Counted from the first letter of the stretch, positions 9,400-19,047 are shown. The stretch: DNA of 64,000 bases from Gammaproteobacteria bacterium (GCA_025350055.1 JANXYK010000036.1:1-64000), one strand, 5' to 3'. Numbers and translations are program-made. Notes: generated by a model from the sequence alone, not told the origin.

Positions 9400-10533
9400 G
9401 TGGGCAGCGGTGCCGCACATCCGGGCAAGCTCGCAAGCCAGGCCGTGCTCGCACTCTCGCCCTATGTGCCGGGCAAACCGATCAGCGAGCTGCAGCGCGA
9501 ATATGGCCTGCAGGACATCATCAAGCTGGCCTCCAACGAGAACCCCTGGGGCCCGAGCCCGCGGGCTCTGCAGGCAATGCGTCAGGCAGTCGATGAAGTC
9601 TGGCTATACCCGGATGGCAGTGCGCACGAACTGAAGCAGGCGCTGGCGCAGGCACTGCGCGTGAACACCACGCAGGTAACGTTGGGCAACGGCTCGAATG
9701 AGCTGCTGCTGCTGCTCGCCGAAGCCTTCCTGACCAACGCGCACAGCGCCGTGTGTTCCCAGTATGGATTCGCGATCTATCCGCTGGTGATACGCGCCAC
9801 CGGAGCCCGCTGCATCGAAGCGCCGGCACTGCCGGCCAGTGCGCGCATGCTCCATGGCCACGACCTTGCAGCCATGGCTGCGGCGATCAGCGCCGACACG
9901 CGACTGGTGTTCATCGCCAACCCGAACAATCCCACTGGCACCTGGCTCGACAATGGGGCGCTGCGCAGCTTCATCGCCACAGCGCCGGCTCATACGCTGG
10001 TGGTGCTCGATGAAGCCTATTACGAATACGCGCGCCATGCCGGCTGCGAAGGCTCGATCGGGTGGCTGCAGGAATTTCCCAATCTCGTGATCCTGCGCAC
10101 GATGTCCAAGGGCTACGGACTGGCCGGCATGCGTATCGGCTACGCGATCTCGCATCCTGAAGTGGCCGATGCGCTCAATCGTATCCGGCCAGCCTTCAAC
10201 GTCAGCAATGTGGCGCAGGCCGGCGCGATCGCGGCGCTGGCCGACAGTGCCCATGTGAACCAGGTGGCGCTGCGCACCATCGCCGAGCGCGAACGGGTGC
10301 AGGCCGGGCTGACGGCTGCGGGCATCCGCTATCTACCATCCGCCGCCAACTTCCTGCTGGTCGAGATCGGCGCGCGCGCGCTCGAGGTGTACGAGCAGTT
10401 GCTGCGCGGTGGCATCATCGTACGACCCACCGTGGGATATGGCCTGGCGCAGCATCTGCGCATCTCCATCGGCTTGCCCGAACACAACGATCGCCTGCTG
10501 GCGCAGCTGACACAGTTGATGCGTGCCGCATGA
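9400..10533 (+). CDS. hisC: Histidinol-phosphate aminotransferase
   Basis: 377-residue class II aminotransferase fold protein. KLASNENPWGPSP near residues 42-54 and the PLP lysine in TMSKGYGLAGMRIGY (Lys237) are diagnostic. HisC enzymes in this context commonly also transaminate aromatic keto acids, and placement between pheA and aroA fits such a dual role; this is inferred from context. The start is GTG immediately after the pheA stop, and the end overlaps the aroA start as ATGA. The first 15 residues are variable, so a slightly later start is possible. Confidence 0.94.
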   Translation: MGSGAAHPGKLASQAVLALSPYVPGKPISELQREYGLQDIIKLASNENPWGPSPRALQAMRQAVDEVWLYPDGSAHELKQALAQALRVNTTQVTLGNGSNELLLLLAEAFLTNAHSAVCSQYGFAIYPLVIRATGARCIEAPALPASARMLHGHDLAAMAAAISADTRLVFIANPNNPTGTWLDNGALRSFIATAPAHTLVVLDEAYYEYARHAGCEGSIGWLQEFPNLVILRTMSKGYGLAGMRIGYAISHPEVADALNRIRPAFNVSNVAQAGAIAALADSAHVNQVALRTIAERERVQAGLTAAGIRYLPSAANFLLVEIGARALEVYEQLLRGGIIVRPTVGYGLAQHLRISIGLPEHNDRLLAQLTQLMRAA

Positions 10534-11864
10534 GCGGCGGCGCGGGCAAATCCTATGTCGTGGAGCCAGTCACCCAGGTGAGCGGGAGCCTCACCGTACC
10601 GGGCGACAAATCAATTTCGCATCGCGCACTGATGTTTGGTGGTATCGCCAGCGGCAGCACGCGCATCAGCGGTTTTCTCGACAGCGCTGATTGCCGCGCC
10701 ACGCTCGAGGCTTTGCGCGCGCTGGGCGTGCGGATCGAGCGAACTGCTTGCGGCGAAATTGTGGTGCACGGCGCCGGAGTTGGCGGCTTGCGTGCCAGCA
10801 GCACGGCGCTCGACATGGGCAATGCCGGCACGGCGATGCGCCTGTTCATGGGTCTGCTGGCGGGTCAATCATTCGACAGCACGCTGATCGGCGATGAATC
10901 GCTGATGCGTCGGCCGATGGAGCGCGTCGCAGAGCCGCTGCGCCTGATGGGCGCGCGGCTGGATACCGAGCAAGGGCATCCGCCGGTGCTCATCCATGGC
11001 GGCAGTGCGCTGCGTGGCATCGACTACGCGTTGCCGATGGCCAGCGCGCAGGTGAAATCGGCCATCCTGCTGGCGGGCCTTTCCGCCACCGGGATCACGC
11101 GCGTCACCGAACCCGCACCGACGCGAGATCACACCGAGCGCATGCTGCAGTCCTTTGGCGTTGAGCTCGAGTGCAGTGGCGCCGGGGGCGGTGGCGCCAC
11201 GGTAAGCTTGCGCGGCGGCCAGAGGCTGCGCGGTACCGCGCTCACTGTGCCCGGCGATATTTCTTCAGCCGCGTTCTTCATAGTCGCCGGGTGCCTCGCC
11301 GCGAAATCCGCTCTCACATTGCGCTCGGTGGGCGTGAATCCGACCCGCACCGGCCTGATCGACATGCTGCGATTGATGGGCGCCGATATCGAAGTGCAGC
11401 CACTCGGCGGCGCGGGCTCCGAGCCGATGGCCGACATCACGGTACGCGCGTCGCCGCTGAAAGGCGTGGTGCTGCCCGAGCACCTGGTGCCGCTGGCGAT
11501 CGATGAGCTGCCGGTATTTTTCATTGCCGCGGCCTGCGCCCAGGGCGAGACGCTGGTCACGGGCGCCGGCGAACTGCGCGTGAAGGAAAGCGATCGGCTC
11601 GCAGCGATGGCGAGCGGACTCACGGCGACCGGCGTGCAGTGCGAGCTGCTGAGCGATGGCATCCGCATCCAGGGCGGGGGCTTGCGCGGCGGCCACGTAC
11701 ACAGCCATGGCGATCACCGCATCGCGATGGCTTTCGCGGTCGCCAGCACCCGCGCATCGACAGCCATCGAGATCGACGATGTGGCGAACGTCGGCACTTC
11801 GTTTCCGGATTTCCCTGCGGCAGCGCGAGCGATCGGCCTGCGACTGACAGAGCGGGCCGGCTGA
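10530..11864 (+). CDS. aroA: 3-phosphoshikimate 1-carboxyvinyltransferase (EPSP synthase)
   Basis: 444-residue EPSP synthase, the sixth step of the shikimate pathway, joining phosphoenolpyruvate to shikimate 3-phosphate. The substrate loop VPGDKSISHRALMFGG is at the N-terminus, NAGTAMRLFMGLLAG holds the PEP/glyphosate-site glycine, and LRVKESDRLAAMA with the following catalytic acidic residues lies in the second domain. ATG overlaps the hisC stop by four bases and cmk begins one base after the end, an order shared with pseudomonads. A short glycine-rich insertion is seen near residue 215. Confidence 0.96.
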   Translation: MSGGAGKSYVVEPVTQVSGSLTVPGDKSISHRALMFGGIASGSTRISGFLDSADCRATLEALRALGVRIERTACGEIVVHGAGVGGLRASSTALDMGNAGTAMRLFMGLLAGQSFDSTLIGDESLMRRPMERVAEPLRLMGARLDTEQGHPPVLIHGGSALRGIDYALPMASAQVKSAILLAGLSATGITRVTEPAPTRDHTERMLQSFGVELECSGAGGGGATVSLRGGQRLRGTALTVPGDISSAAFFIVAGCLAAKSALTLRSVGVNPTRTGLIDMLRLMGADIEVQPLGGAGSEPMADITVRASPLKGVVLPEHLVPLAIDELPVFFIAAACAQGETLVTGAGELRVKESDRLAAMASGLTATGVQCELLSDGIRIQGGGLRGGHVHSHGDHRIAMAFAVASTRASTAIEIDDVANVGTSFPDFPAAARAIGLRLTERAG

Positions 11865-11865
11865 G

Positions 11866-12558
11866 ATGCCCCACGCCGCGGCACCGGTAGTCACCATCGA
11901 CGGGCCCAGCGGCGCCGGGAAGGGCACAGTGAGCCGGGGCCTGGCGAAGCGCCTGGGCTGGCACCTGCTGGACAGCGGCGCCCTGTACCGCGTCGCAGCG
12001 CTGGCGGGTCAGCGCGCTGGCCTGGCGGCCAATGACCAGGACGGCCATGCCGTGCTGGCGGCAACCCTCAAGATCGTGTTTTCGGCCCATCCCGACGGGT
12101 CCGAACAGATCCTGCTCGACGGACAGGACGTCACCCGCGCCATCCGCAGCGAGGAGGCCGGCGCCGGGGCTTCGCGCGTGGCGACCTGGCCCGCGCTGCG
12201 CCAGGCCCTGATGGCGCGCCAGCACGCCTTTGCCCGGCCCCCGGGCCTGGTGGCCGACGGCCGCGACATGGGTACGGTGGTATTTCCGGGCGCCGCCCTA
12301 AAGATCTTCCTGGTCGCCAGCCCTGAAGAGCGGGCCCAAAGGCGCTATAACCAGTTGAAAGGAAAGGACTCTGGTGTTAGCCTTGCCGCCCTTTCGCGCG
12401 AGATCGAGGCGCGGGACCGGCAGGATTCCACCCGTCCCGTCTCCCCGCTGGTGCGCGCGGAAGATGCGATTGTGGTCGATTCAACTCGGCTGGGTATAGC
12501 CGAGGTGGTCGAGGCGATCTGGCGCCTGGGAGCACAGCGAGGGCTGTGGCAGGGCTAA
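11866..12558 (+). CDS. cmk: Cytidylate kinase
   Basis: 230-residue CMP/dCMP kinase. The Walker A loop reads TIDGPSGAGKGTVSRGLAKR at the N-terminus, the DSGALYR nucleoside motif follows, and VVADGRDMGTVVFPGAALKI is the conserved central block (the family commonly has GRDIGT; here Met replaces Ile). The basic lid region ERAQRRYNQLKGK is present. The gene is coupled to aroA upstream and precedes rpsA, as in E. coli and Pseudomonas. Confidence 0.96.
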   Translation: MPHAAAPVVTIDGPSGAGKGTVSRGLAKRLGWHLLDSGALYRVAALAGQRAGLAANDQDGHAVLAATLKIVFSAHPDGSEQILLDGQDVTRAIRSEEAGAGASRVATWPALRQALMARQHAFARPPGLVADGRDMGTVVFPGAALKIFLVASPEERAQRRYNQLKGKDSGVSLAALSREIEARDRQDSTRPVSPLVRAEDAIVVDSTRLGIAEVVEAIWRLGAQRGLWQG

Positions 12559-12667
12559 TCGTTCCTAAGGTGGGACCGACAGGATGTCGATCCCTTTAAA
12601 CCCAAACCCGCTGGGTGCATGAAGCACTTACGGACAACGGCATGCCCAAGAGCATGCGAGAGACAAA
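12559..12667 (+). promoter_or_regulatory. Structured rpsA leader with stacked hairpins
   Basis: The cmk-rpsA gap can fold into a series of hairpins just before the S1 start. The first pairs 12572-12580 with 12586-12594 (GGGA.CGAC with GTCG.TCCC, one mismatch) and presents AGGAT, containing GGA, in the loop. Then come ACCC/GGGT around GCT, GTGC/GCAC around ATGAA, and GCATGC (12640-12645) with GCATGC (12652-12657) around CCAAGA. The Shine-Dalgarno is weak (GAGA). In E. coli the rpsA initiation region is also a chain of hairpins with no good Shine-Dalgarno and is the target of S1 autoregulation, so a similar role is inferred. Confidence 0.55.
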
Positions 12668-14347
12668 ATGACCGAATCTTTCAGCGAGATGTTTGAACAG
12701 ACCCTGGCGAATCAACGCATTCGCCCGGGCATGATCCTCACCGGCCTCGTCGTTGGCGTCACGCCCGATGTGGTCATCGTCAATGTCGGCCTGAAGTCCG
12801 AAGCGGTGATCCCGCTCGAACAGTTCAAGAACGAACGTGGCGAGGTTGAGGTCAAGGCGGGTGACCAGATCGAAGTTGCCCTCGACGCCGTCGAGGATGG
12901 CACCGGTGAAACGCGCCTGTCGCGCGAAAAAGCCAAGCGCGCCCGCACCTGGACGCGACTCGAGTCCGCGTTCAACGAAGGCCAGATCGTCATCGGCATC
13001 ATTTCCGGCCGCGTGAAGGGTGGATTCACGGTCGAGATCGAGACCGTGCGCGCCTTCCTGCCCGGCTCGCTGGTCGATGTGCGCCCGGTGCGCGACACCG
13101 CCTACCTCGAGAACAAGCCGCTCGAATTCAAGGTCATCAAACTCGACCAGAAGCGCAACAACGTTGTGGTCTCGCGCCGCGCCGTGGTCGAGCAGGAATT
13201 CTCCGCCGAGCGCAGCGCGCTGATGGATAACCTGCAGGAAGGCTCGGTCATCAAGGGCACGGTCAAGAACCTCACCGATTACGGCGCCTTCGTCGATCTC
13301 GGTGGCATCGATGGCCTGCTGCACATTACCGACATGGCCTGGAAGCGCGTCAAGCATCCTTCCGAAGTGGTCAAGGTCGGCGACGAAGTGGATGTGCGCA
13401 TCCTCAAGTTCGATCGCGAGCGCTCACGCGTCTCGCTCGGCCTCAAGCAGCTGGGCGCTGATCCGTGGGAGAACATTGCACGGCGTTACCCGCCCAACAC
13501 CCGCGTGTTCGGCAAGATCACCAACATCGCCGACTACGGCGCCTTCGTCGAGATCGAAGATGGCGTCGAGGGCCTGGTGCACGTGTCCGAAATGGACTGG
13601 ACCAACAAGAACGTCAACCCGGCCAAGATCGTGCACACCGGCCTGGAAGTCGAAGTCATGGTGCTGGATGTCGACGAGGAGCGGCGCCGCATCTCGCTCG
13701 GCCTCAAGCAGTGCAAGGCCAACCCGTGGAAGGAGTTCGCCGAGAACCACAACCGTGGCGACAAGGTCGGCGGCCAGATCAAGTCGATCACCGACTTCGG
13801 CATCTTCATCGGCCTGCCCGGCAACATCGATGGCCTGGTGCACCTGTCCGATATCTCCTGGGACATGCCTGGCGAAGAGGCCGTGCGCAATTACCAGAAG
13901 GCGCAGCAGGTCGAGGCCATGGTGCTGTCGATCGATCCGGAGCGTGAGCGCATTTCGCTCGGCATCAAGCAGCTCGCCAAGGATCCGTTCTCCGGTTACA
14001 TCACCGACAACCCGAAGGGCAGTGTGGTGCGTGGTACGGTGCGCGAAGTCGACGCCCGTGGCGCCATCATCGACCTGGGCAATGGCATCGAGGGGCAGCT
14101 GCGAGCCTCGGAACTCGGCCGCGATCGCGTCGAGGATGCCCGCCAGGTGCTGAAGGTGGGCGATGAGGTGGAGGCGAAGTTCATCGGCGTCGATCGCAAG
14201 ACCCGCTCGATTTCACTGTCGATCAAGGCCAAGGAGTTCCACGAGGAGGCCGAAGCGGTGCAGAACTACCGCTCCGAGCAGCCAACCTCGGGCACCAGTC
14301 TTGGCGATCTGCTCAAGGAGCAGATCAACTCGCCTGAGCGTGACTGA
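12668..14347 (+). CDS. rpsA: 30S ribosomal protein S1
   Basis: 559 residues, matching the six-domain S1 of gammaproteobacteria (E. coli 557). Successive S1/OB-fold repeats begin around [83 protein letters not shown] and [20 protein letters not shown]1 unfolds mRNA at the 30S platform and is needed for translation initiation on structured leaders. Domains three to five contain the well-conserved HxSxM/DW motifs ([27 protein letters not shown]). Codon use is strongly biased, as expected for a highly expressed gene. Confidence 0.98.
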   Translation: MTESFSEMFEQTLANQRIRPGMILTGLVVGVTPDVVIVNVGLKSEAVIPLEQFKNERGEVEVKAGDQIEVALDAVEDGTGETRLSREKAKRARTWTRLESAFNEGQIVIGIISGRVKGGFTVEIETVRAFLPGSLVDVRPVRDTAYLENKPLEFKVIKLDQKRNNVVVSRRAVVEQEFSAERSALMDNLQEGSVIKGTVKNLTDYGAFVDLGGIDGLLHITDMAWKRVKHPSEVVKVGDEVDVRILKFDRERSRVSLGLKQLGADPWENIARRYPPNTRVFGKITNIADYGAFVEIEDGVEGLVHVSEMDWTNKNVNPAKIVHTGLEVEVMVLDVDEERRRISLGLKQCKANPWKEFAENHNRGDKVGGQIKSITDFGIFIGLPGNIDGLVHLSDISWDMPGEEAVRNYQKAQQVEAMVLSIDPERERISLGIKQLAKDPFSGYITDNPKGSVVRGTVREVDARGAIIDLGNGIEGQLRASELGRDRVEDARQVLKVGDEVEAKFIGVDRKTRSISLSIKAKEFHEEAEAVQNYRSEQPTSGTSLGDLLKEQINSPERD

Positions 14348-14352
14348 TGGGT

Positions 14353-14385
14353 GGCGGCCGACGGCTCGGTGAGACGGCGGCCGCC
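14353..14385 (+). terminator. Hairpin between rpsA and ihfB, possible attenuator
   Basis: GGCGGCCG (14353-14360) pairs perfectly with CGGCCGCC (14378-14385) across a 17-base loop, followed by TCTGTT, a poor T-tract. It sits in the rpsA-ihfB gap and could reduce readthrough from the strong rpsA transcript, or mark an mRNA processing point. Evidence is the dyad only. Confidence 0.4.
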
Positions 14386-14415
14386 TCTGTTGAAGGTTTG
14401 GGGGCAGGGGCTGGC

Positions 14416-14718
14416 ATGACCAAGTCAGAACTGATCGAGATCATCACCACCAAGCAGAAGCATCTGCCTGCGAAGGATGTCGAGCTCGCGCTCAAACAGA
14501 TGCTCGAGATCATGAGCGATGCGCTGGCACAGGGCGATCGTATCGAAATCCGCGGCTTCGGCAGTTTCTCGCTGCATTTCCGGCCGCCGCGCCAGGGCCG
14601 CAACCCCAAGACCGGCGAGGCGGTGGCGCTCGATGGCAAGTACGTGCCGCACTTCAAGCCCGGCAAGGACCTGCGCGAGCGCGTCAACGAAGGCGCTGAT
14701 CGCCCGATCCGCGATTAA
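14416..14718 (+). CDS. ihfB: Integration host factor beta subunit
   Basis: 100-residue DNABII protein. Starting at MTKSELIEI gives the usual IHF-beta length; an earlier in-frame start would add 23 glycine-rich residues that no family member has. The beta-arm segment [15 protein letters not shown] carries the intercalating proline context and [12 protein letters not shown] precedes it. IHF-beta pairs with IHF-alpha to bend DNA at specific sites in recombination, replication and transcription. The position directly after rpsA is conserved in gammaproteobacteria. Confidence 0.96.
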   Translation: MTKSELIEIITTKQKHLPAKDVELALKQMLEIMSDALAQGDRIEIRGFGSFSLHFRPPRQGRNPKTGEAVALDGKYVPHFKPGKDLRERVNEGADRPIRD

Positions 14719-14727
14719 CCTCAGCCT

Positions 14728-15654
14728 GTGAAGCGCGAAATCAGAACAGCGGTATTCCCGGTTGCCGGGCGCGGCACGCGCTTCCTGCCTGCCACCAAGG
14801 CCAGCCCGAAAGAGATGCTGCCGGTGGTCGACAAACCGCTGATCCAGTACGCGGTCGAAGAGGCGCTGGCCGCCGGCGCGGAGCGCCTGGTGTTCATCAC
14901 CGGTGCCTCTAAGCGTGCGATCGAGGATCACTTCGACTCCGACCAGGAACTCGAGAAGCTGCTCGAGGCGCAGGGCAAATCCGACCTGCTGCGCCAGGTG
15001 CGCAGCGTACTGCCCAGTTACGCCACCTGTATCTATATCCGCCAATCGGCACCGCTGGGGCTTGGCCACGCGGTACTGTGCGCTGAGGCGGCTGTGGGCC
15101 AGGAACCTTTCTTCGTGCATCTCGCGGACGATCTGATCGACGCGCGCGAGCCCTGCCTCAAGCAGATGGCGGCCACCTATGCGTTCCATCGCGGCAGCGT
15201 GCTGGGCGTGGAAGACGTGCCGCGCCGCGATACCGAGAAATACGGCATCGTCGAATGCGAGTCGCCGCGGCTGCCGGTCAGCCGCATCCGCAGCATCGTC
15301 GAAAAGCCCAAGCCCGCAGTAGCGCCTTCGACGCTGGCGGTAGTCGGGCGCTATGTACTCACGCCCGCGATCTTCGACTACCTGCGCCAGATCGGTCGTG
15401 GCGCCGGCGGCGAGATCCAGCTGACCGACGGCATCGCGAGGCTCCTGGGGAGCGAGGCGGTCTATGCGCATCGCTTCGAGGGCAAGCGTTTCGACTGCGG
15501 CAGCAAGCTGGGCTATCTGCAGGCCACGGTCGAACACGCCCTCGCGCATCCGGAATTGAAGAGCGCCTTCCGCGCCTACCTGCTCAAGCTGGCCAAAGAC
15601 CTCGGCAAGGCACCCGCTCGCCGCGCCAAAGCGCCAGCCCGTCGCGGCAAGTGA
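14728..15654 (+). CDS. galU: UTP-glucose-1-phosphate uridylyltransferase
   Basis: 308-residue bacterial UDP-glucose pyrophosphorylase that forms UDP-glucose for polysaccharide, LPS and trehalose pathways. The nucleotide-binding [19 protein letters not shown] and the sugar-binding [15 protein letters not shown] are textbook; LADDLID and IVEKPKP are further family motifs. The gene starts with GTG nine bases after ihfB. The C-terminal 20 residues are a basic Lys/Arg/Ala/Pro tail ([14 protein letters not shown]) not needed for catalysis and not typical of E. coli GalU. Confidence 0.95.
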   Translation: MKREIRTAVFPVAGRGTRFLPATKASPKEMLPVVDKPLIQYAVEEALAAGAERLVFITGASKRAIEDHFDSDQELEKLLEAQGKSDLLRQVRSVLPSYATCIYIRQSAPLGLGHAVLCAEAAVGQEPFFVHLADDLIDAREPCLKQMAATYAFHRGSVLGVEDVPRRDTEKYGIVECESPRLPVSRIRSIVEKPKPAVAPSTLAVVGRYVLTPAIFDYLRQIGRGAGGEIQLTDGIARLLGSEAVYAHRFEGKRFDCGSKLGYLQATVEHALAHPELKSAFRAYLLKLAKDLGKAPARRAKAPARRGK

Positions 15655-15743
15655 ACCAGTTCACAGATTGACCGTGCTGCGGCGTTGCCGCGGCGCTGCG
15701 AGGTAGCCAGCCTTGCGAGCCGGCGCTTTCACCGGCGCGCTTT

Positions 15744-15770
15744 TCAAGATCCAGCCCCTGCCGCCGTTAC
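15744..15770 (+). promoter_or_regulatory. Candidate sigma-28 (FliA) promoter for motAB
   Basis: TCAAGATC (15744-15751), an 11-base spacer, then GCCGTTAC (15763-15770) match the flagellar class III consensus TAAAGTTT-N11-GCCGATAA at 5 of 8 and 6 of 8 positions with exactly the right spacing. Transcription would start about 35 bases before motA, a gene that FliA controls in many bacteria. Confidence 0.45.
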
Positions 15771-15811
15771 TGATAGCTGCACGTACTCCAACGTTAGGGC
15801 AGCCAGGAACC

Positions 15812-16687
15812 ATGTTTCAGATCATCGGGACGCTGGTCGTGATCGGGTCGGTCGTCGTAGGGTTTATGCTCGACGGTGGCCACCTCCTGGCACTGTGGCA
15901 TCCCACCGAAATCCTGATCATCTGCGGTGCGGCCTTCGGCGCCTTCGTGATCAGCAACCCCATCAAGGTGGTCAAGGCGACCTTTGGCAATACGCTGGCG
16001 CTGCTGAAGGCGCCACGTTACCGGCGCGCCGACTACGTCGATATCCTCAAGCTCCTGTACGACATCCTGGTGAAGATCCGCAAGTCGGGCATGCTGGCGA
16101 TCGAGGCGGATCTCGAAGCGCCCGACAAGAGTGCGCTGTTCAGCGAATACCCGCGCATCCTGGCCGATCATCATTTCATCGAGTTCACCACCGACTGTCT
16201 GCGACTGATGGTGGGCGGGAACCTGGATCCGCATGAGCTCGAGTCGCTGCTCGAGTACGAGCTCGAGAACCATCACAAGGAATCGACCGAACCTTCACAT
16301 GCACTGCAACAGGTGGGCGACTCGCTCCCCGGTTTCGGCATCGTCGCGGCAGTGCTGGGTATCGTCAATACCATGGGCGCGCTCGAAGGGGCTGACACCG
16401 CGACCATCGGCCACAAGGTTGCGGCGGCACTCGTCGGTACCTTCCTCGGCATTCTCGTGGCCTACGGCTTTGTAGGCCCGACCGCGAGCGCGATGGCGCA
16501 CCGTGCCCACGAGGAAGGCAAGGCTTTCGAAGTGGTGAAGATGGCGCTGGTGGCGAGCGTGCGTGGCTATGCGCCGCCGGTGGCAATCGAGTTTGCGCGC
16601 AAGCTGCTGTTCAGCGAAGTGCGGCCGAAATTCGCTGACCTCGAGAATCATCTCAAGGGCAAGAAGAAAGAGGCTGCGGCGGCGTGA
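15812..16687 (+). CDS. motA: Flagellar motor stator protein MotA
   Basis: 291-residue inner-membrane stator subunit. It has four membrane segments, two at the N-terminus (residues 2-20 and about 29-48) and two in the C-terminal half, with a cytoplasmic loop between. The proline-containing segments LPGFGIVAAVLGIVNTMG and YGFVGPTASAMAHRAHEE correspond to the proton-channel helices. Length fits the family (295 in E. coli). I chose the ATG giving MFQIIGTLVVIGSV; upstream in-frame codons encode no membrane protein. Its stop overlaps the motB GTG. No other flagellar genes are in the window. Confidence 0.95.
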   Translation: MFQIIGTLVVIGSVVVGFMLDGGHLLALWHPTEILIICGAAFGAFVISNPIKVVKATFGNTLALLKAPRYRRADYVDILKLLYDILVKIRKSGMLAIEADLEAPDKSALFSEYPRILADHHFIEFTTDCLRLMVGGNLDPHELESLLEYELENHHKESTEPSHALQQVGDSLPGFGIVAAVLGIVNTMGALEGADTATIGHKVAAALVGTFLGILVAYGFVGPTASAMAHRAHEEGKAFEVVKMALVASVRGYAPPVAIEFARKLLFSEVRPKFADLENHLKGKKKEAAAA

Positions 16688-17688
16688 ACGACAAGGCCAA
16701 GCGCCCGATCATTATCGTCAAACGGCGGCGCAAAGGGGACGGTGGCCACCACGGCGGCGCCTGGAAGGTGGCCTACGCCGACTTCGTGACCGCGATGATG
16801 GCCTTCTTTCTGGTGATGTGGCTGGTCGCCTCCGTATCGAAGGAGCAGCGCGCGGCGATGTTCGAGTACTTCAAGAACCCGAGCATGGAGGAGGGCAAGT
16901 CCGTAAAGGCCGCCAAAGGCATCAACGGGCCGGGTGGGGCGAGTACCAGCCTGATCAATCTGGGTGGCGGCATGGATGCGCCCAAATCAGCAATCCGCAA
17001 GGAGACCGGCATCGCCGCCGGCAACCAGAGCATGCCCAAGGATCTCGACGAAGTGCAGAAGCTTGCGGCGGAAGCCGAGAGGAAGCAGCTCGAATCACTG
17101 ATGGAGGACCTGCGCAAGGCGATCGATGAGAGCCCGACCCTGCGTGCCTTCAAGGACCAGTTGCTGCTGGACATCACGCCCGAGGGCCTCAGGATACAGA
17201 TCATCGATTCGCAGAATCGCCCGATGTTCGACTTGGGTCGCGCGAACCTGAAGCCCTACACCGGGGCCATCCTGCATGAGCTGGCAACCTACCTCAATTC
17301 CGTACCCAATCGCATCAGCCTCTCGGGTCACACTGACACCACGCCCTACATCGCGCAGAACGGCTACACCAACTGGGATCTGTCGGCCGATCGTGCCAAT
17401 GCCGCGCGCCGTGCGCTCGAAGCCGGCGGCCTGCACACCGAGAAGGTGGCGCGCGTGGTCGGACTGGCGTCGGCCGTGCTGTTCGACAAGGACAATCCAC
17501 GCAATCCGGTGAATCGACGCATCAGTATCATCGTGATGACGAAGAAGGCGGAGGAAGCGGCCCTGAATACCGACACCGCGGCGCCAGTCGATGCTGCGCA
17601 GATCGGCGACGCGAATGCGTCCGGTGCGCCTGCAACTGCAGTCTCGCCCGCGGCGCCTGCTGCGCCCGCAACCGAACCCGCCCACTAG
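16684..17688 (+). CDS. motB: Flagellar motor stator protein MotB
   Basis: 334-residue partner of MotA. A basic N-terminus with RRRKGDGGHHGGAWK precedes the single membrane helix YADFVTAMMAFFLVMWLVAS, which holds the proton-carrying aspartate. The linker is followed by an OmpA-like peptidoglycan-binding domain, recognisable from ISLSGHTDTTPY and NWDLSADRANAARRALE. MotB anchors the stator to the cell wall. The C-terminal 45 residues are Ala/Pro-rich and low in complexity. Starts with GTG overlapping the motA stop; ends two bases from the convergent sensor kinase gene. Confidence 0.95.
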   Translation: MNDKAKRPIIIVKRRRKGDGGHHGGAWKVAYADFVTAMMAFFLVMWLVASVSKEQRAAMFEYFKNPSMEEGKSVKAAKGINGPGGASTSLINLGGGMDAPKSAIRKETGIAAGNQSMPKDLDEVQKLAAEAERKQLESLMEDLRKAIDESPTLRAFKDQLLLDITPEGLRIQIIDSQNRPMFDLGRANLKPYTGAILHELATYLNSVPNRISLSGHTDTTPYIAQNGYTNWDLSADRANAARRALEAGGLHTEKVARVVGLASAVLFDKDNPRNPVNRRISIIVMTKKAEEAALNTDTAAPVDAAQIGDANASGAPATAVSPAAPAAPATEPAH

Positions 17689-17690
17689 CT

Positions 17691-19037
17691 TCAGGCCGGC
17701 AATCGCATCGACACGCGCAAGCCGTGCGGATCAACGTTATCGGCGCGCACGCTCCCATGGTGCAGCGTGAACACGCGCGCGGCGATGGCAAGGCCGATGC
17801 CCGTGCCGCCTGAATCGCGATCGCGTGCACTGTCGACGCGAAAGAAGGGCTCGAAGATCCGTTGCAGCAGCATGGGCGGCACGCCCGACCCCTGATCCTG
17901 GACGCAAATCGTGTGGCCGCCATCGCCGGGTTGCGCGCGCACCAGCACACGCGCGCCGTCAGGTGAGAAGCGCACCGCATTGCGTACCACATTCTCGATC
18001 GCCCGGTGCAGCAGTTCGCGATCTCCCGGGATCGTGGCCGCGTCGCGCTGCTGCAGCTCGATGCTGATGTTGCGCGTGCTGGCTTCCAGGCGTGCGTCCT
18101 CGCAGATGTCCTCGAGCAGTTCGCCCAGCGACAGGGGCGCTGCATTCAACGCCAGACCCGAGTCATCGAGCCGCGAGAGGCTGAGGATTTCACCGATCAG
18201 CTCGCCCAGACGCTGCGCATCGCGCTCGATGCGATCGAGTTCCTGGGTGAGGTTGGCGCCCGGGCGTCGCGCGAGACCGAGCGCGATCTGCAGGCGCGCC
18301 AGCGGCGAGCGCAGTTCATGCGAGACATCGCGCAACAGCTGTCGGTGCGACTCCAGCAGCGCGCGCAGGCGCATGGTCATGGCATCGAAATCGACGGCCA
18401 GCAGCGCCAGTTCGTCGCGCCGTGTGCCCACCAGCGCAGTGACCTGCACGCCCAGGTTCCCGGCAGCGATGGAGTGCGTCGCGGCACGCAGGTGGTCGAT
18501 CGGTGCACTGAGGAAGCGCGCCAGCAGCCAGCACACCACCGCGCTGATCAGCAGCGCGATGCTGATCGCGAACACGGGAATCTCGGGCGAGGCGAAGGCC
18601 CCGAACGGACCTTCGTGACGATGCAGCAGCGAGAGCGCGAAGGTCTCGTGCGTGGTGGCGTTGACCAGTTGCGACAACAAGCGGAAATCCGGGCGAGCGA
18701 TGCCGGCGCCCGTGGCCGCCGGATAGGGCCGGCGACCGAGCGCCGCCTGCAACACCACGGGCACGGGTCGGTCGAGCAAGTCGTGACCCTGGCTGTCGAG
18801 CAGGTACAGACGATCAGGCGCCACCACCGATACTTGCTGCACCAGCCAACGATGCAGCCCTGGCAGCCCCTCGGCGGCCAATACCGTCTGCGCCTCGTTG
18901 GCCATCGCCTGCTGGCGTTCGCGCTCGCGGTCCAGTCGTTCGTTCGCCAGCCACAGCGTGGCGGCCACCGTGCAGGCCAGCACCAGCAGCATGGCGCCCC
19001 AGAACGACAGGAAGAATCGCAGGTAAAGCTTGCGCAT
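17691..19037 (-). CDS. Two-component sensor histidine kinase, CpxA-like
   Basis: 448-residue membrane histidine kinase. Membrane helices lie at about residues 8-27 and again after a periplasmic sensor loop of about 120 residues (IPVFAISIALLISAVVCWLLA), followed by a HAMP linker. The phosphoacceptor box is RDVSHELRSPLARLQ, the N box ENVVRNAVRFSP, and the ATP lid contains DQGSGVPP and GIGLAIAARVF. The order response regulator then kinase and the sequence type resemble CpxRA of envelope-stress signalling, but the sensor loop is too variable to name the signal. Start ATG is 10 bases after the regulator stop. Confidence 0.88.
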   Translation of the reverse strand: MRKLYLRFFLSFWGAMLLVLACTVAATLWLANERLDRERERQQAMANEAQTVLAAEGLPGLHRWLVQQVSVVAPDRLYLLDSQGHDLLDRPVPVVLQAALGRRPYPAATGAGIARPDFRLLSQLVNATTHETFALSLLHRHEGPFGAFASPEIPVFAISIALLISAVVCWLLARFLSAPIDHLRAATHSIAAGNLGVQVTALVGTRRDELALLAVDFDAMTMRLRALLESHRQLLRDVSHELRSPLARLQIALGLARRPGANLTQELDRIERDAQRLGELIGEILSLSRLDDSGLALNAAPLSLGELLEDICEDARLEASTRNISIELQQRDAATIPGDRELLHRAIENVVRNAVRFSPDGARVLVRAQPGDGGHTICVQDQGSGVPPMLLQRIFEPFFRVDSARDRDSGGTGIGLAIAARVFTLHHGSVRADNVDPHGLRVSMRLPA

Positions 19038-19047
19038 CGCGGGCGGC

